Notes: generated from the sequence alone by a model not told the origin. A DNA stretch of 64,000 bases from Ailanthus altissimus (GCA_946807835.1 OX327712.1:18122001-18186000); one strand, 5' to 3'. Shown: positions 33,640 to 44,390, numbered from the stretch's first letter. Numbers and translations are program-made.

Positions 33640-35230
33640 ACTAATCTAACTAAAGCAAAACACAACTCATTGTCATTATTCCGTACCCTAAAAAAAATTA
33701 TAACTGCACCCCCGTTCCAATTGCATGAGCATTGTCATTGTTGTCAACAACAGCTTTACGCCAAGGCCCAGTCAAATTAGAACTAAACGTGTTGTCCATC
33801 GGCCACCTCCTCAAATCCACCTCTGTCACCTTGTTCACACATGGCTCAACCAGTTTCACTTCTGTGTGTTGCTTTGTATTAGGATTCTTTAATCATAAGT
33901 AATTGAAAATTGTAGAAGTATAAAAGGTTTAAGATGAAAAGAAAACACAAATCAAACAATTAAACTAAATTTATGTAATTTAACAATTATTTACATTCAC
34001 GTGAATTAAGATTTTATTTTATTTTATTTTATTAAATCATAAAGTATAATAATTTATTTCTTTGAATTTTAATGAATTTTTTTTTGTGACACCTTTTAAG
34101 TTTAAATAGTATCTTATTTATAGTCTCTCTTGTTATATACAAATTCTAGTTCGAATTGTACAAAAAAAAAAGTTTAAACTAATTAAAATAAGAAATTCGA
34201 AATAGGTTAATTGCGTGGGCATTGCGGCACTCATTTTCTAGTGCAGTGACATTGGTTATCTTAACTCAAGTGTCGCAGCATCCTCCTTGCAATATTGCAG
34301 CATTGATTCTCCAAATTTATATACTACGACGTTCTCCTTGCAACATTATAGTGTTGAAAGTTTTGACTTGGACGCCATGGCCCTCAAATCTAGAATCAAC
34401 TTCTAGTTATACTCTCTCAAATTTAGTCTTATTTTTATTCTTTTGTCTAATTCTCGACTCCATGCCAACTCTTCCTTCTTAGCTTTAATTTGTAATCATC
34501 TTAAACTTGATTTTTAATTATCATTCTTCATACTTTGCTTCAAGTTTCTGCATCTTGTGACTTAAGAAAATATCACTTTTTTTGGTATTGATAAGCGTTT
34601 ATTGTTTTTGCATAACTCATATTTTATCAAAGCTTTTGCATCACAAGATCAACTTTTGTGCCACCCATCTCCTTGATCGTGTCCTTGAAACTCTCTGGCA
34701 TCTCATGGATTACTTCTTGTACAAGGTTTGTATTATTGTTGGTCTTTCTCTTCTTTTTCGATTTTTGTGGCTCTGGCTTTGGCTTTTCTGATTGGTTCTT
34801 GTTCAATTTTCTGTTTTTTAGCTCTCTAATTGGTTCTTGTTCATTGTTGTTGTTCTCTAGCTCTCTGATTAGTTATCATCATTTTTGTTTAGGGTTTCGG
34901 TTTGAATTTGATTAATGGGTCTCTTCAAAATACTGATCTTCCGATTTTGACTATCGGCTAGTCGTGGCAATTGCAGCTTCTTGCATGGCCCGCTTGTGCT
35001 TCTTATGGGCACATAAATTTTGGGACGCATTTATATTTCTTAGCCGTTTCTGCTTCTTATGTTTCGATCAAATTGAAATTGGTTGGTGACGCTTCTCGAC
35101 TTTCCTTGATAACAAATTCTTTGACGATTCTATCAATTAACAATCTAAATTTCAAGGCTTAATCGTCTTAGTAAGTTTCTTCATCTTCTCTTATCATACT
35201 CTTAAAAGACCTATCGTCATCATAAATAAA
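33640..35230 (-). pseudogene. B3-domain (DUF313-type) pseudogene 2, split by a solo LTR
   Basis: A second copy of the gene at 17080-24528. On the minus strand it has an N-terminal basic region (35230 to about 34740), then the B3 opening EMPESFKDTIKEMGGTKVDL followed by VMQKL and a stop, a broken middle, then EVKLVEPCVNKVTEVDLRRW and GPWRKAVVDNNDNAHAIGTG up to a frameshift near 33690. The PESFK...GGT...LV.QK and VDLRRW blocks are characteristic of plant DUF313/B3 proteins, which bind DNA. Several stops make it non-functional. A solo LTR (33877-34532) separates the two halves. Confidence in the family is moderate because no search was possible. Confidence 0.7.
33877..34532 (-). mobile_element. 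Solo LTR in B3 pseudogene 2, decayed ends
   Basis: 656 bp flanked by a perfect duplication CTTTG (33872-33876 and 34533-34537). The uninterrupted B3 copy 1 reads GCTTTGCTTCAAG at this point, proving the empty site. The ends read TATGAAG and CCTAATA on the minus strand, as expected if TG/CA ends each lost one C to T. A decayed GC-rich piece (GCGTGGGCATTGCGGCACTC, 34212-34231) resembles the GC-rich blocks of the other LTRs. Confidence 0.82.
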
Positions 35231-35619
35231 CAATATAAATAAATTATAATAGTAATACAATGTCCTTATCATATTTTTATATTATAATTAATATGTGAAT
35301 ATTTTTTTTTCTTGTACACATTTTATTTTTTTATTTTATGTCTGTTTATATAAAACTCGTCTTGTTGTTTTTATTTAAAAATACGAAATTGATTATAATT
35401 TTTTTTTTACTTCAATTTAAAGTTTGTTATCTATTATTGCAATTTTTAGTTAGACATTATTTTAAAAAAATATTAAAAATATTTTTTATAATAATAATAA
35501 TTTTGCTAAAAAAGTATATAGAAAACATCTTTTTAATTAATCACATCTTCCGAATAAGATATATAAACTTCGCCGTAGTCTATTCATTTCGTGCCTGACT
35601 TACAAAGTTTATTGTTACT
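35231..35619. other. AT-rich spacer, nothing recognised
   Basis: Low-complexity AT-rich DNA between B3 pseudogene 2 and the TH2 fragment. The 86-codon frame here is Phe/Leu/Ile low-complexity and not a gene. Confidence 0.5.
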
Positions 35620-35962
35620 ATTTTTCAACATCGTGACAGCCACTTTGGTTAAAGCGCAGAATCCTATCAATAATCATCTTATTTTATATATATATATATA
35701 TATTTATTTATTTATTTTGATTTGACTTGCACTGTTGTTGATTTATCTGCAAAGTGTAGCAGAGATCGCAATCTCAGATATTCATACAACAATCAATGCA
35801 TTGAGAGGATCATGCCATTTGAGAAAGTTATCTTCCATTAAGTTATTATCTTTTGCTATGAATTTCTGGGTTTTTCAGTGGAGGAATTCAACTATGAAGT
35901 TTTGCATAAAGCACTTAATCAACTCTCAAACTTGAGAAGAGAGCAAATTCTAGATACGTTTA
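35620..35962 (+). pseudogene. Decayed fragment of the TH2 gene
   Basis: It aligns with 48760-49215 of the intact gene. It starts with a degraded version of the stretch before the HAD motif, interrupted by a grown TA repeat (35683-35703). It continues with GACTTGCACTGTTGTTGATT (the DxDxT region), skips about 110 bp (48905-49016), and resumes at CAATGCATTGA. It then crosses the end of exon 4 and a shortened intron 4, and runs into exon 5 (TTTTTCAGTGGAGGAATTC, then ATGAAGTTTTGCATAAAGCA). Because intron sequence and the acceptor are kept, it is a DNA-level duplicate and not a processed copy. Confidence 0.88.
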
Positions 35963-36352
35963 GTAGCATATTATTTTCTTTTTTACTTTTTTAATTATTT
36001 ATAAATTTCACTAGATATATTTAATAATTTATAAATTTCCAAGTCATAAAAAGGACTATAATTCAAAGTTTAGTTACAATAATTATAACGCAAAATTATA
36101 AAAATATCATCGCGTTCTCGAAGTGTTGAAAACTCTACAACATTTCTCTATGCCATTACCTTGGCTGTTACTTTAAAAAAAAAAGAGAGAGAAATGCCAT
36201 CTTATTTAATAATAATGAAATTTTCTTAAATACATAAACCAAGCATAAAGTTATATATATATATATATAATATTTTTATTATATAAGCTAAATTCTGACC
36301 GAAATATTAATATGTCAGTGATAACTGACATGTAATATTAATATGTGGTGCT

Positions 36353-36619
36353 TATATATATATATATTAAAAGTTGTAAGATTATTATCTATTTTTATAT
36401 ATTTAAAATTTTTAAATAAAATTATCTTTTTTATGTGGAGAGTAATCTATTCTTTCTTGTTAGAGAATAATATTTTTTTTTACGAGAGGATAGATATTCT
36501 CTCTTACGAGAAGGTAGATTTTCTTGTTTAAGGGTAACAATTTTTATTAAAAAATTGATTTGTTCTTTCTATAAAATAGTAATAGGTTTGGATAAATTAT
36601 AATAGATTTATTTTATTTA
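36353..36619. repeat. Long direct repeat, left of the copia element
   Basis: Aligns with 45200-45523 at the other side of the copia element: TATATATTAAAAGTTGTAAG, then AAATAAAATTATCTTT, ACGAGAGGAT, TTGTTTAAGGGTAACA and GGTTTGGATAAATTATAATA. The left copy lacks about 58 bp present in the right one. It ends exactly where the LTR begins. Confidence 0.9.
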
Positions 36620-36799
36620 TGAGAAAAGTAAAGAGAATATATTTCATTGTACAATAGAGTTTTTATATAGACTGTAGCCTTATTACATAACAGGAAAGTA
36701 ACATATATAAGAAAATAATATTTTACATTAATAATATGTATATATGGTAGAGGGTATAAAAGAATTATTTCGAAATTATTTCAGAATTATTTTTTAATA
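36620..36799 (-). repeat. 3' LTR of the minus-strand copia element
   Basis: 180 bp, aligned with 44993-45199. About 27 bp around the transcription start region is missing here, and several substitutions separate the two copies. Confidence 0.88.
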
Positions 36800-36951
36800 C
36801 CCCCCTCAAACTCAAAATGACGTAGTAGAAGCAAGTTTGAGTTTGAAACTAAAGCATAAAAACGGCACAGAAGAAGAGATTTGGTAAAAATATCAGCAGG
36901 TTGCTCCTTAGATGAAATGAAGTGGAGCATGATAGTGCCTTGAGAAACGTG

Positions 36952-37515
36952 TTACCGAACAAAGTGACAATCTATTTCAATATGTCTAGTCCGCTCATAA
37001 AACACATCATTGTGGGCAATTTGGATAGCACTTTGATTGTCAAAATAAAGAGGTGTAACTCCAGTATGAGAAATACCCATATCTTCAAAAAGCCAGAGGA
37101 GCCAAACAATTTCTTGGGTAGTATCAGCAAAAGCACGGTATTCAGCTTCAGTACTCGAGCGAGCAACAACTGTCTGTTTCTTACTTTTCCACGAAAGAAG
37201 AGAATCATCCAAGAAAAGAAAAAATCCAGTAGTTGATCTATGATCCGTAGGATCACCCGCCCAATCCGCATCAGCATAAGCTCGTAACACACGAGGAGAG
37301 TGAGCTGAAAAATGGAGACCGTGAAAAAGTGTACCTTTGAGATAACGTAAGATATGAAGAATTACTGCATAATGAGAGGTACGAGAAGCGGCCATAAACT
37401 GACTCACAACATGAACAACATGAGCAATGTCTGAGCGAGTAACTATAAGGTAGACCAAACTACCAACAAATTGACGATAAAGGGTAGCATCACTGAGAAG
37501 AGTACCATCAGAGGA
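36952..37515 (-). pseudogene. Copia RNase H
   Basis: Reads SDIAHVVHVVSQFM, ILRYLKGTLFHGL, then the acidic motifs DADWAGD, RSSTEAEYRA and YFDNQSAIQI, and RTRHIEIDCHFVR at the end. It continues the RT frame after one in-frame TGA (37516-37518), most simply a CGA-to-TGA change. The usual C-terminal residues after HFVR are cut short by a stop or frameshift near 36950. Confidence 0.88.
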
Positions 37516-38345
37516 TCAGAGTTTGGCATTAGGCTCTAAAGGAGTGGATGCAGTCTTACTGTCTGTCAATCTAGCTTTAGCAAGTAGATCAGATGCATAT
37601 TTAGCTTGAGAAAGATAATACCCAATAGAGTCGGATAGTACTTCAAGGCCAAGAAAATAACTAAGGTTGCCAAGATCTTTCATCACAAAGTGTTGCTGAA
37701 GAAAGTTCTTGAGAGTGGAAATACCAAGAAGATCATCACCCGTGATAATCATATCATTAACATAGATAAGTAGGAGAACACAACCTTGTGCTGTCTTGCG
37801 GACAAAAAGCATTGAGTCATAGGGACTAGACTGAAAACCATGCTGAAGAATAGTCCCACTAAACTTTGCAAACCATGCACGAGGAGCTTGTTTAAGACCA
37901 TACAGAACACGACGAAGTTTACAGACTTTGCCTGGAGGATGTGGATAACCGAGAAGAGACTTCATATACACTTCTTCAGTGAGATCACCATTGAGGAAAT
38001 CATTTTTGACATCCATCTGAAATAATGTCCAACCACGAACTGCAGCAACAGCTAATAAACTTCGAATAGAAGTAAGTCTAGCAACTTGGGCAAAAGTTTC
38101 TTCATAATCTATTCCATATTCTTGGGTAAAGCCTTTGGCAACAAAGCGGGCTTTATAACGGTCAATAGATTCATCAGATTTAGTCTTGATCTTGTACACC
38201 CATTTGCATCCAATAACAGTTTTATTAGAAGGAAGAGTAACAAAATCCCAAGTATGCGACTTCTCAAGGGCCTGCAATTCTTCTGTCATTGCTTGCTGCC
38301 AAACAGGATTAGAACTAACATCGGAATATGATTGAGGCTCATATA
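37516..38345 (-). pseudogene. Copia reverse transcriptase with YVND in place of YVDD
   Basis: From the PVWQQAM block (about 38330) through TWDFVTLPSNKTVIGCKWV, KARFVAKGFTQEYG, DYEETFAQVARL, QMDVKNDFLNGDL, YGLKQAPRAWF and LLIYVNDMIITG to LSYFLGLEV and the SKTASTP spacer. It should copy the element's RNA. The catalytic YVDD reads YVND (residues 176-179 of the 257-codon frame), which removes one metal-binding Asp and would inactivate the enzyme. Confidence 0.92.
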
Positions 38346-38572
38346 AAGAAACGGTAGTAGAGAAACAGTGATAATCACGAAGTTTAACAGGAAGTTCTCT
38401 TACCCGAGATGAACGACGAAGAGAAGGTATAGAGGAGGCCTCAGGGATGTTGAAAGAAGATCCTTCAGACGAGGTAGGAGGCTCAGAAGCAGACGTCGTT
38501 TCAGCATATTCACCTGTATGAAACTCAGAAGAAATATCTGTAGGTAAAGTATCAGGAAAAAGATCAACAAAA

Positions 38573-39064
38573 TTATCTGTAAAAAAATTGTGACACAGGA
38601 GGAGAAGCAGATTTAAAGTTAGATACAGAGAAAAACATCGTATACTCGAGAAAGACTACATGACAAGAAACACGAAAACGGTTAGATCTAGGATCCCAAC
38701 ACCTATAACCTTTATGTTCTATCCTATATCCCAAGAAGTAACATAATCGAGTACATGGCTCGAGTTTAGTATGCTCATGTTTTTGAAGTAGAACAAAACA
38801 AACACAACCAAATACTTTGAGAAGTTTGTAATTAGGTGGAGTTCCATAAAGACGCTCATAAGGTGACTTATTTTCTATAACAGGAGAAGGAATACGATTA
38901 ATGGTAAAGACAGCGGTTAAAACAGCTTCTCCCCAAAAACGTTCAGGACAAGAGGAAGAGATAAGAAGAGCACGAGTAGTATCTAAAATGTGTCTGTGTT
39001 TACGTTCAGCTCCCCTATTTTGCTGAGATGTACCAGGACAAAACCTTTGACATATAGTACCGTG
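38573..39064 (-). pseudogene. Copia integrase, C-terminal half
   Basis: Begins in the catalytic core right at the nested insertion (TSQQNRGAERKHRHILDT, containing the active-site Glu), then WGEAVLTAVFTINRIPS, KSPYERLYG, LKVFGCVCFV and CYFLGYRIEHKGYRCWDP. A frameshift near 38600 separates it from the linker and RT. The Gly-Val expected before AERKH reads Arg-Gly. Confidence 0.9.
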
Positions 39065-40009
39065 TGTTGGGTGTTGTATTATAGAGTGTGTGATAATCCG
39101 AGTGATAATCACACATCTATTGATCTTTTATATATCTATATGTTTCTTTTAATCTAGAACAATTCTTAGATTATAAGCAAGTCTTAATAATTTTTGCTAC
39201 CTTATAGATTATGTGCTTAATCAAGTATATTAACGGGTTGCTCATAGTTTTCTTATCTCTATAAGTTACTTATCTTATCACTATAAGATAAAATTTTGGA
39301 GATGTTTAGCGGAATATTTCTAATCGTTAATAAATAACGTTTTAGATCATGGATATAACTTTTATACAATTTTTAATCTAAAGACGCCCTCCCACTGCTT
39401 TACATAATTCCTTAAATCTCTCAAAAGGAAAAACGACAGTTTAATCTTTTAAACTGTATAACGGGAAGTAGACCCCATTGGCATTTTACTCCAGCCGCAC
39501 ACTTTAGCGATCGTGGCATTTGTAAATCCAAAAGGTAGACAACTCTTGCTAATTGTATCTCATACAACTCTTATTACTAATCCTAAATACACATTATCCA
39601 CACACTTTAGCGATCTAAGATAATTGTATTTCAGATTAACTTGTCAATCATCAAATATATGTTACCGATACTATCTACACACTTTAGCGATCTAAGATAG
39701 TATTTTCGCATATATTTACCTCATCTCATGTTTTAACCGGCATAGCCCGAATCACCCCGACCAATCCCTCACACTTTAGCGATCTTAGGAGTGACCGAAA
39801 TGACCCGTCTAATACCGTATTGACAAGGCGGATCATTGTATAATATTATCTCATAATATAATTCTTATTCAATCTGATTAAGAGAGATTTAATTTTTAAT
39901 TATTATTTTATTAATAAATTAATAATAATAATAGTAATAATAATAACTTTTCGCATCTCATACGAATCTAATTCATAATTAGAAAATTTATTTACGTAAG
40001 CACAACTAA
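39065..40009 (-). repeat. Opposite terminal region of the nested element (aberrant 3' LTR)
   Basis: Its outer 45 bp match the 5' LTR (TGTTGGGTGTTGTATTATAG, then GTGTGTGATAATCCGAGTG). Its inner end, ACGTAAGCACAA, resembles the 5' LTR end and is followed by a C-rich run (40010-40015) that would be the purine tract on the minus strand. The 900 bp between do not align with the 5' LTR. It contains the four-copy CACACTTTAGCGATC array. Confidence 0.55.
39494..39795. repeat. Four hairpin-like units with a constant CACACTTTAGCGATC core
   Basis: The 15-mer occurs at 39498, 39601, 39678 and 39770. Around it the flanks differ between copies but are complementary within a copy: GCCGC with GTGGC (one G-T pair), ATTATC with GATAAT, and a 9-bp pair ATACTATCT with AGATAGTAT. 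The fourth pair (ATCCCT with AGGAGT) is imperfect. Spacing is 103, 77 and 92 bp. No function is known to me. Confidence 0.8.
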
Positions 40010-40238
40010 CCCCCATCAATAGAGCTCCTATTGTGTTTAACAACGTAAACAAATCATTTGTAATTTTAATACAATAATATAATACTTATAATTGTATTAA
40101 AAATATTTTATTTGCAAAAATTGCAAATACAAGTATTATGTTTGGAATGATCAGCATTAAAAACTGAAAGTTCTAACATTATACAATGTTCTGCAAAAAA
40201 AAAAAAAAAATTTAAAATTTTTTATTTTTTATTTTTTT

Positions 40239-40345
40239 GCGGAGCGCCGGGGCGCTGGGACCTGAGCGCCGCGGCGCTCAAGTCAGAACCTCAGCGCTGC
40301 AGCGCCTAGATTTGGGCGCCGCGGCACTGGACGCGGTAACAGTGT
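40239..40345. repeat. CpG-rich palindromic block in the nested element
   Basis: Variants of GAGCGCCGCGGCGCTC repeated about four times (GCGCCGGGGCGCTG, GAGCGCCGCGGCGCTC, CAGCGCTGCAGCGCC, GGGCGCCGCGGCAC) after an A/T-rich run. Same type as 832-985. Confidence 0.75.
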
Positions 40346-40594
40346 TCCGACCCTTCGGACACTGTTTTCCGCCCCCAATTTTTACTATTTTCTCATAGGC
40401 ATCATTTCCAAACATCATCATACTTTAATTTTAAACACTAACATGTTCAAGAATACAACAATATGTTCATCATCATACTTAAATATCAAACATCACCATG
40501 TTCAAATTTAAACATCATCAAGTTGTTTAAATATACAACATCACCATGTTAACATATTCAACAACAAGAATAATCACACACTCAATTTAACATG

Positions 40595-40605
40595 CTCTGA
40601 TACCA
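40595..40605 (-). other. Primer binding site of the nested element
   Basis: TGGTATCAGAG on the minus strand, two bases from the LTR start at 40608. Confidence 0.85.
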
Positions 40606-40607
40606 TT

Positions 40608-43097
40608 TGTTGGGTATTGTATTATAGAGTGTGTGATAATCCGAGTGTATACGTAATTTCAAAAATTATCATATGCGCAGCGGAAGCATATAACAAAATA
40701 CACACATTTTAACAATTTCAACATATATCACATATATGCATAAGTATAACAATAATAAATGATGAACAATATTGTATTATAACATAATGTAAAATACTTA
40801 CCTAATGAAGGTAGCTTTACAAATTCTTCAAGTATTTCACCAATCCATGTGAAGAGCTCACCTTGAAGTATATGTTGAACAATTCTAGTCCATAACATTT
40901 GGTGGGATTATGGAGCTAGAATGGTAGCTTTAGAATTTTTCAGCAACTTGTATTCAACCTCTTTGAATACATATTCTTGTTTCATAAACATGAATATGGA
41001 TTAGCCATCCATGAAAGGAGAAGAAGATGAAGTTTTCTTTTGTTCTTGTTAGTAACACTTTACTAACACAACAACTATTATTTTTCTTTGTCATTGAAGA
41101 ATTATCCAAGTGTGTAAGATGAGTAAAAACCAGAAAAATTTTCACACACAAGTCTTTTAACTCTTGAAAGGAAAAACAAGACAAAGCTATTTTCCTCCCT
41201 CTTTCTCTCTCCCTTGCACTTGGCCGAATTCTCCATGTAGAATTCAATGAATTCTTGTTTTCTCTTCATTTATTTTGTTTCAATTATTTTATCATAAAAA
41301 ATTCAATTGCTTTCACCACTTTCATAATGGATGAAACATTAATATTATTAAAGGAAGTGCTCCCTCCATTAGCCAAGAAAATGGCCGGCCAACTACCATG
41401 AATCAAAATGAATAATGATTCATTTAATGGCTTACATTAATATATATAATGCAAAAGGCCTCCACCATTCATAATGGCAACATATTAAATTCATTTAAAC
41501 AAAATTAATGCACTAAATTATATAATAATCTTTAGTGCATTAAAAGTATATAATAAATAAATCAAAAATTATTTTTGATTATTTAATTAATATAATAAAA
41601 TAAATCAAAAACTATTTTGTATTATTTTATTAATATATCATGAAACAAAATGAATGACTTAGATCTTGCCATTTGTCATCATCCTATTGATTAACAACTT
41701 TTGTTAACTAATTATTACTACCAAGGTTAAATGGTAAAATCAAATCATGGAACAAATTTTACCATTTGTCAATATTCTATTAATTAACAACTCTTGTTAA
41801 TTAATCAAGTGATGTACTTAACAATTAAGTCTTGACAAATGTACAATCCGATGGATCCCTAAACAATCGTTCTCTTTTGCTGAAATTTATTGGATCGAAC
41901 TATTCAATCCAATCCGCTACCCCAGTGCACAACGAGTATACTTCATATTGTGAGACTTTCTAGGTCTACACCTAATTTGTCATATAGAGCTCCTCCATAC
42001 GTCCGTGAACAATGTCCCACACACACGTTACGGATATTACAAATTAGCATGTTAGACCATACAAGTTGAGGTTATTACATATTCGTATAATCCTTCCATC
42101 ATTTATATCCTTGAAGAGCAGAGATATAGATCATCACCGTCAAATCTCTATTTGCTCAACCACGAACTTATCTCCAGATTTATATTTCATAAAACAATAT
42201 CCACAAACACTTTTGTGATATTGTTTATTCCTCCGGAATATCTTTTCCGAGGTTTATGCTTGCGGCCACAAGACTTTCTGAAATACAATCTCGGAGCATT
42301 AGGATATACAACCCACTCATATGAGCTGATAGATCCCATATCTACGCACACCGAACTCTATGAGCATCGGACCATACCCAGCGACACCCAGCGGTCAGAC
42401 CATGAAAGGTTTCTGACATGTGTAGAACCAAAGTATGGTGGATCACTCACAAGCCCACCGTGGCGCTCAGGTCAAAGGACCACAAATACTACTCAACTCG
42501 GAAGACCTTCCATTGACGGCTTTATGAGATGTCTATTGGATGTCTTCGTGAGTCTGTTCAATATCCAGCCCTTACTGAATACCTGCATCTCTATATGAGC
42601 TTCCTACTAAGCTCATGGTTTACTAAGACTAACCATCTGAACCATTCAGATACAGACATACACTAATCTATATTAATGGGTTTCACCGATAGACCCGCAT
42701 CGATGAAATTAGATTAGGAACATTATGTTTGAGAACATACTTGCATAATGACATTTCTTAGCACCATCTGCAACTCATTGCAGCTATATCATTACTAATA
42801 TATTCTCAGGTCATTGTCCCATTTCAGACAAGGTTCTAACTCATTAGATTTTGCTAACTCTTAGTACCACTAACTCTTAGTGTTTATAACTATTAGCGTT
42901 GCTAACTCTTAGCCCTGGTCTAAACTCTTTTAGACCAAATTCGAACTCCTTCAGATCATACAATGTCTAAAACGTTACAAGCATCTTACCATTTAATAAA
43001 AATAATATTAACGATTTTATTAGAAATAATAATTGTATAAATACAATCACTATATATTTATACATTATGGGATGGCACGTAAGCACAAATCCCAACA
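40608..43097 (-). repeat. 5' LTR of the nested non-autonomous element
   Basis: 2,490 bp from TGTTGGGTATTG to AAATCCCAACA. The 148-codon (+) and 97-codon (-) frames inside have no recognisable domain and are left out. Positions 42595-42937 hold an array of short perfect inverted repeats. Confidence 0.8.
42595..42937. repeat. Array of about twelve short inverted repeats, loop ACTCWT
   Basis: Successive short stems nearly fill the stretch. ATGAGCTT pairs with AAGCTCAT (42595-42616), ATGGTT with AACCAT (42615-42636), ATCTGA with TCAGAT (42635-42651), CATTATG with CATAATG (42721-42750), CTGCA with TGCAG (42768-42783), TTGTC with GACAA (42814-42831), TCTA with TAGA (42835-42848), CACTA with TAGTG (42868-42882), GCTA with TAGC (42901-42913) and TGGTCTAA with TTAGACCA (42916-42937). 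In six units the loop is ACTCAT or ACTCT(T). Confidence 0.8.
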
Positions 43098-44029
43098 CCG
43101 TGTTCCTGTAAAAGATTTAGAAAATCAGAATCTCTATACTCCATAGCATTATCAGTGCGAAAAACATTAATAGGATATGGGAACTGATTTTTAACCATTT
43201 GAGCAAAATCTCGGTAAATTTTAATAAATTCGGATCGTTGTTTCATAAGCAACAACCAAGTATACCGAGAATAGTCATCAACGAAGATCACAAAATATTT
43301 GGATCCTTCCATTGTAGGATTTGGAGAAGGACCCCATATATCAGAATGTACATGATCAAATGGAGCATGAGAGACAGTAATACTATTATCAAAAGGTAAG
43401 GTTGGTTGTTTAGCTAAAGGACATGTAAGGCAATCATCTTTATTATCAGAAACAATACCTAAATGACCACTGGATACTAGAGATCGGATGAGATTGATTG
43501 ACGCATGACCCAAATGAGAATGCCAAAGATGTAACGAAGGTATCGAAGAGGTAGATGCTGCAGACGAAGGATATAGAAAGGATAAATCTAAAGAGATAAG
43601 TTCATACAGACGTCTAACCTTACGGCCTGTCCCCAGCGTCCGACTGATCTTTGGATCCTGTACACAATAACCAAAAGCGGTAAACAAGACATTAAGACCA
43701 AGTTCATATAATTGACCAACAGACAAACGATTTAAGGTAAGGTTAGGAATAAAAAAGGTGTTAGATACAGAAAGATTAGGGTAAGACACGTGACCAACAT
43801 GGTTAGCTTTCATGAGAGAACCATTAGCAGTTTGAATAGATGGTAAATAAGAATTAAGAGTTTTAGAGGAGAAAATTGTAGGATTAGAAGTCATGTGATT
43901 ACAACATGCAGAGTCAAAATACCAATAAGAATTACTTGAAATATTGAAAGAAGCAGAAATTAAGGGTTTACCAGAATTAAAAAGGAGTAGACAGAGTAAA
44001 GATTCAAGGTTATTAAGGGAGCAATTCAC
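43098..44029 (-). pseudogene. Copia protease end, GAG-pre-integrase and integrase N-half
   Basis: Order on the minus strand: protease-region remnant WYFDSACCNHMTSN (where active elements have DSGA), LSVGQLYELG, the GAG-pre-integrase His/Cys motif LWHSHLGHASINLIRSL with CLTCPLAKQ, then the integrase core with first Asp in HSDIWGP, VIFVDDYSRYTW and second Asp in FRTDNAMEY. It is interrupted within LLQEHG by the element at 39065-43097. Removing that element plus one 5-bp duplication takes out 4,038 bp, a multiple of three, so the integrase frame was open when it was hit. Confidence 0.92.
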
Positions 44030-44191
44030 ACTATCCTGTGCAGTAGTAACAACAACTCATGTAAAAGCTGCACCTTAAGATGTTCTAGATATATGGCATA
44101 GCTTAAGTAGAGTAGAACCAGCAGAAGTACTACATTTATCCATAAATTCTAAAAAAAAACTTTTTTTTAACTAATAATAATCTAGTCCCTA

Positions 44192-44390
44192 AACTTATAT
44201 TAATTATATATAAACCCCCTAAACTTTTAATAATTATAAATTAACCCCTTAAAATATAATAATTACATAATAGCCCCTAATTTCTTTAAAAATTACAAGA
44301 CTCCTAAAAACATTATAATTACAAAAATGCTCCAAAAATTTTGGACATTACAAAAAAAGGCCTAAAAAGAGTAGAAAATTACGATCTGAC
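44192..44390. repeat. About 29-bp tandem repeats where gag is expected
   Basis: About seven diverged units of the form CCCCTAAACTTNTAATAATT then ATAAATTAA (44192-44390). Such repeats are common in plant intergenic DNA and are not protein coding. Confidence 0.75.

Larger units (their letters stand above)
39065..43097 (-). mobile_element. LTR element nested in the copia integrase
   Basis: Flanked by a perfect duplication CCGTG (39060-39064 and 43098-43102), with ends TGTTGGG and CCCAACA. A tRNA-Met primer site (TGGTATCAGAG, minus, 40595-40605) lies 2 bp from a second TGTTGGG start at 40608, so 40608-43097 (2,490 bp) is the 5' LTR on the minus strand. The other terminal region (39065 to about 40009) shares the first 45 bp with that LTR and a GTAAGCACAA block near its other end but not the interior. 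There is no gag or pol. The internal region is only about 590 bp, so the element is non-autonomous. Confidence 0.82.

Noticed and set aside
39498..39784. CRISPR-like spaced repeats
   Set aside because: Only four 15-bp repeats with uneven spacing, in a plant retroelement. The flanks are self-complementary, not spacers.
42152..42598. 148-codon open frame (+) inside the nested LTR
   Set aside because: It runs antisense to the element inside an LTR, has no recognisable domain, and its frame is maintained only by moderate base composition.
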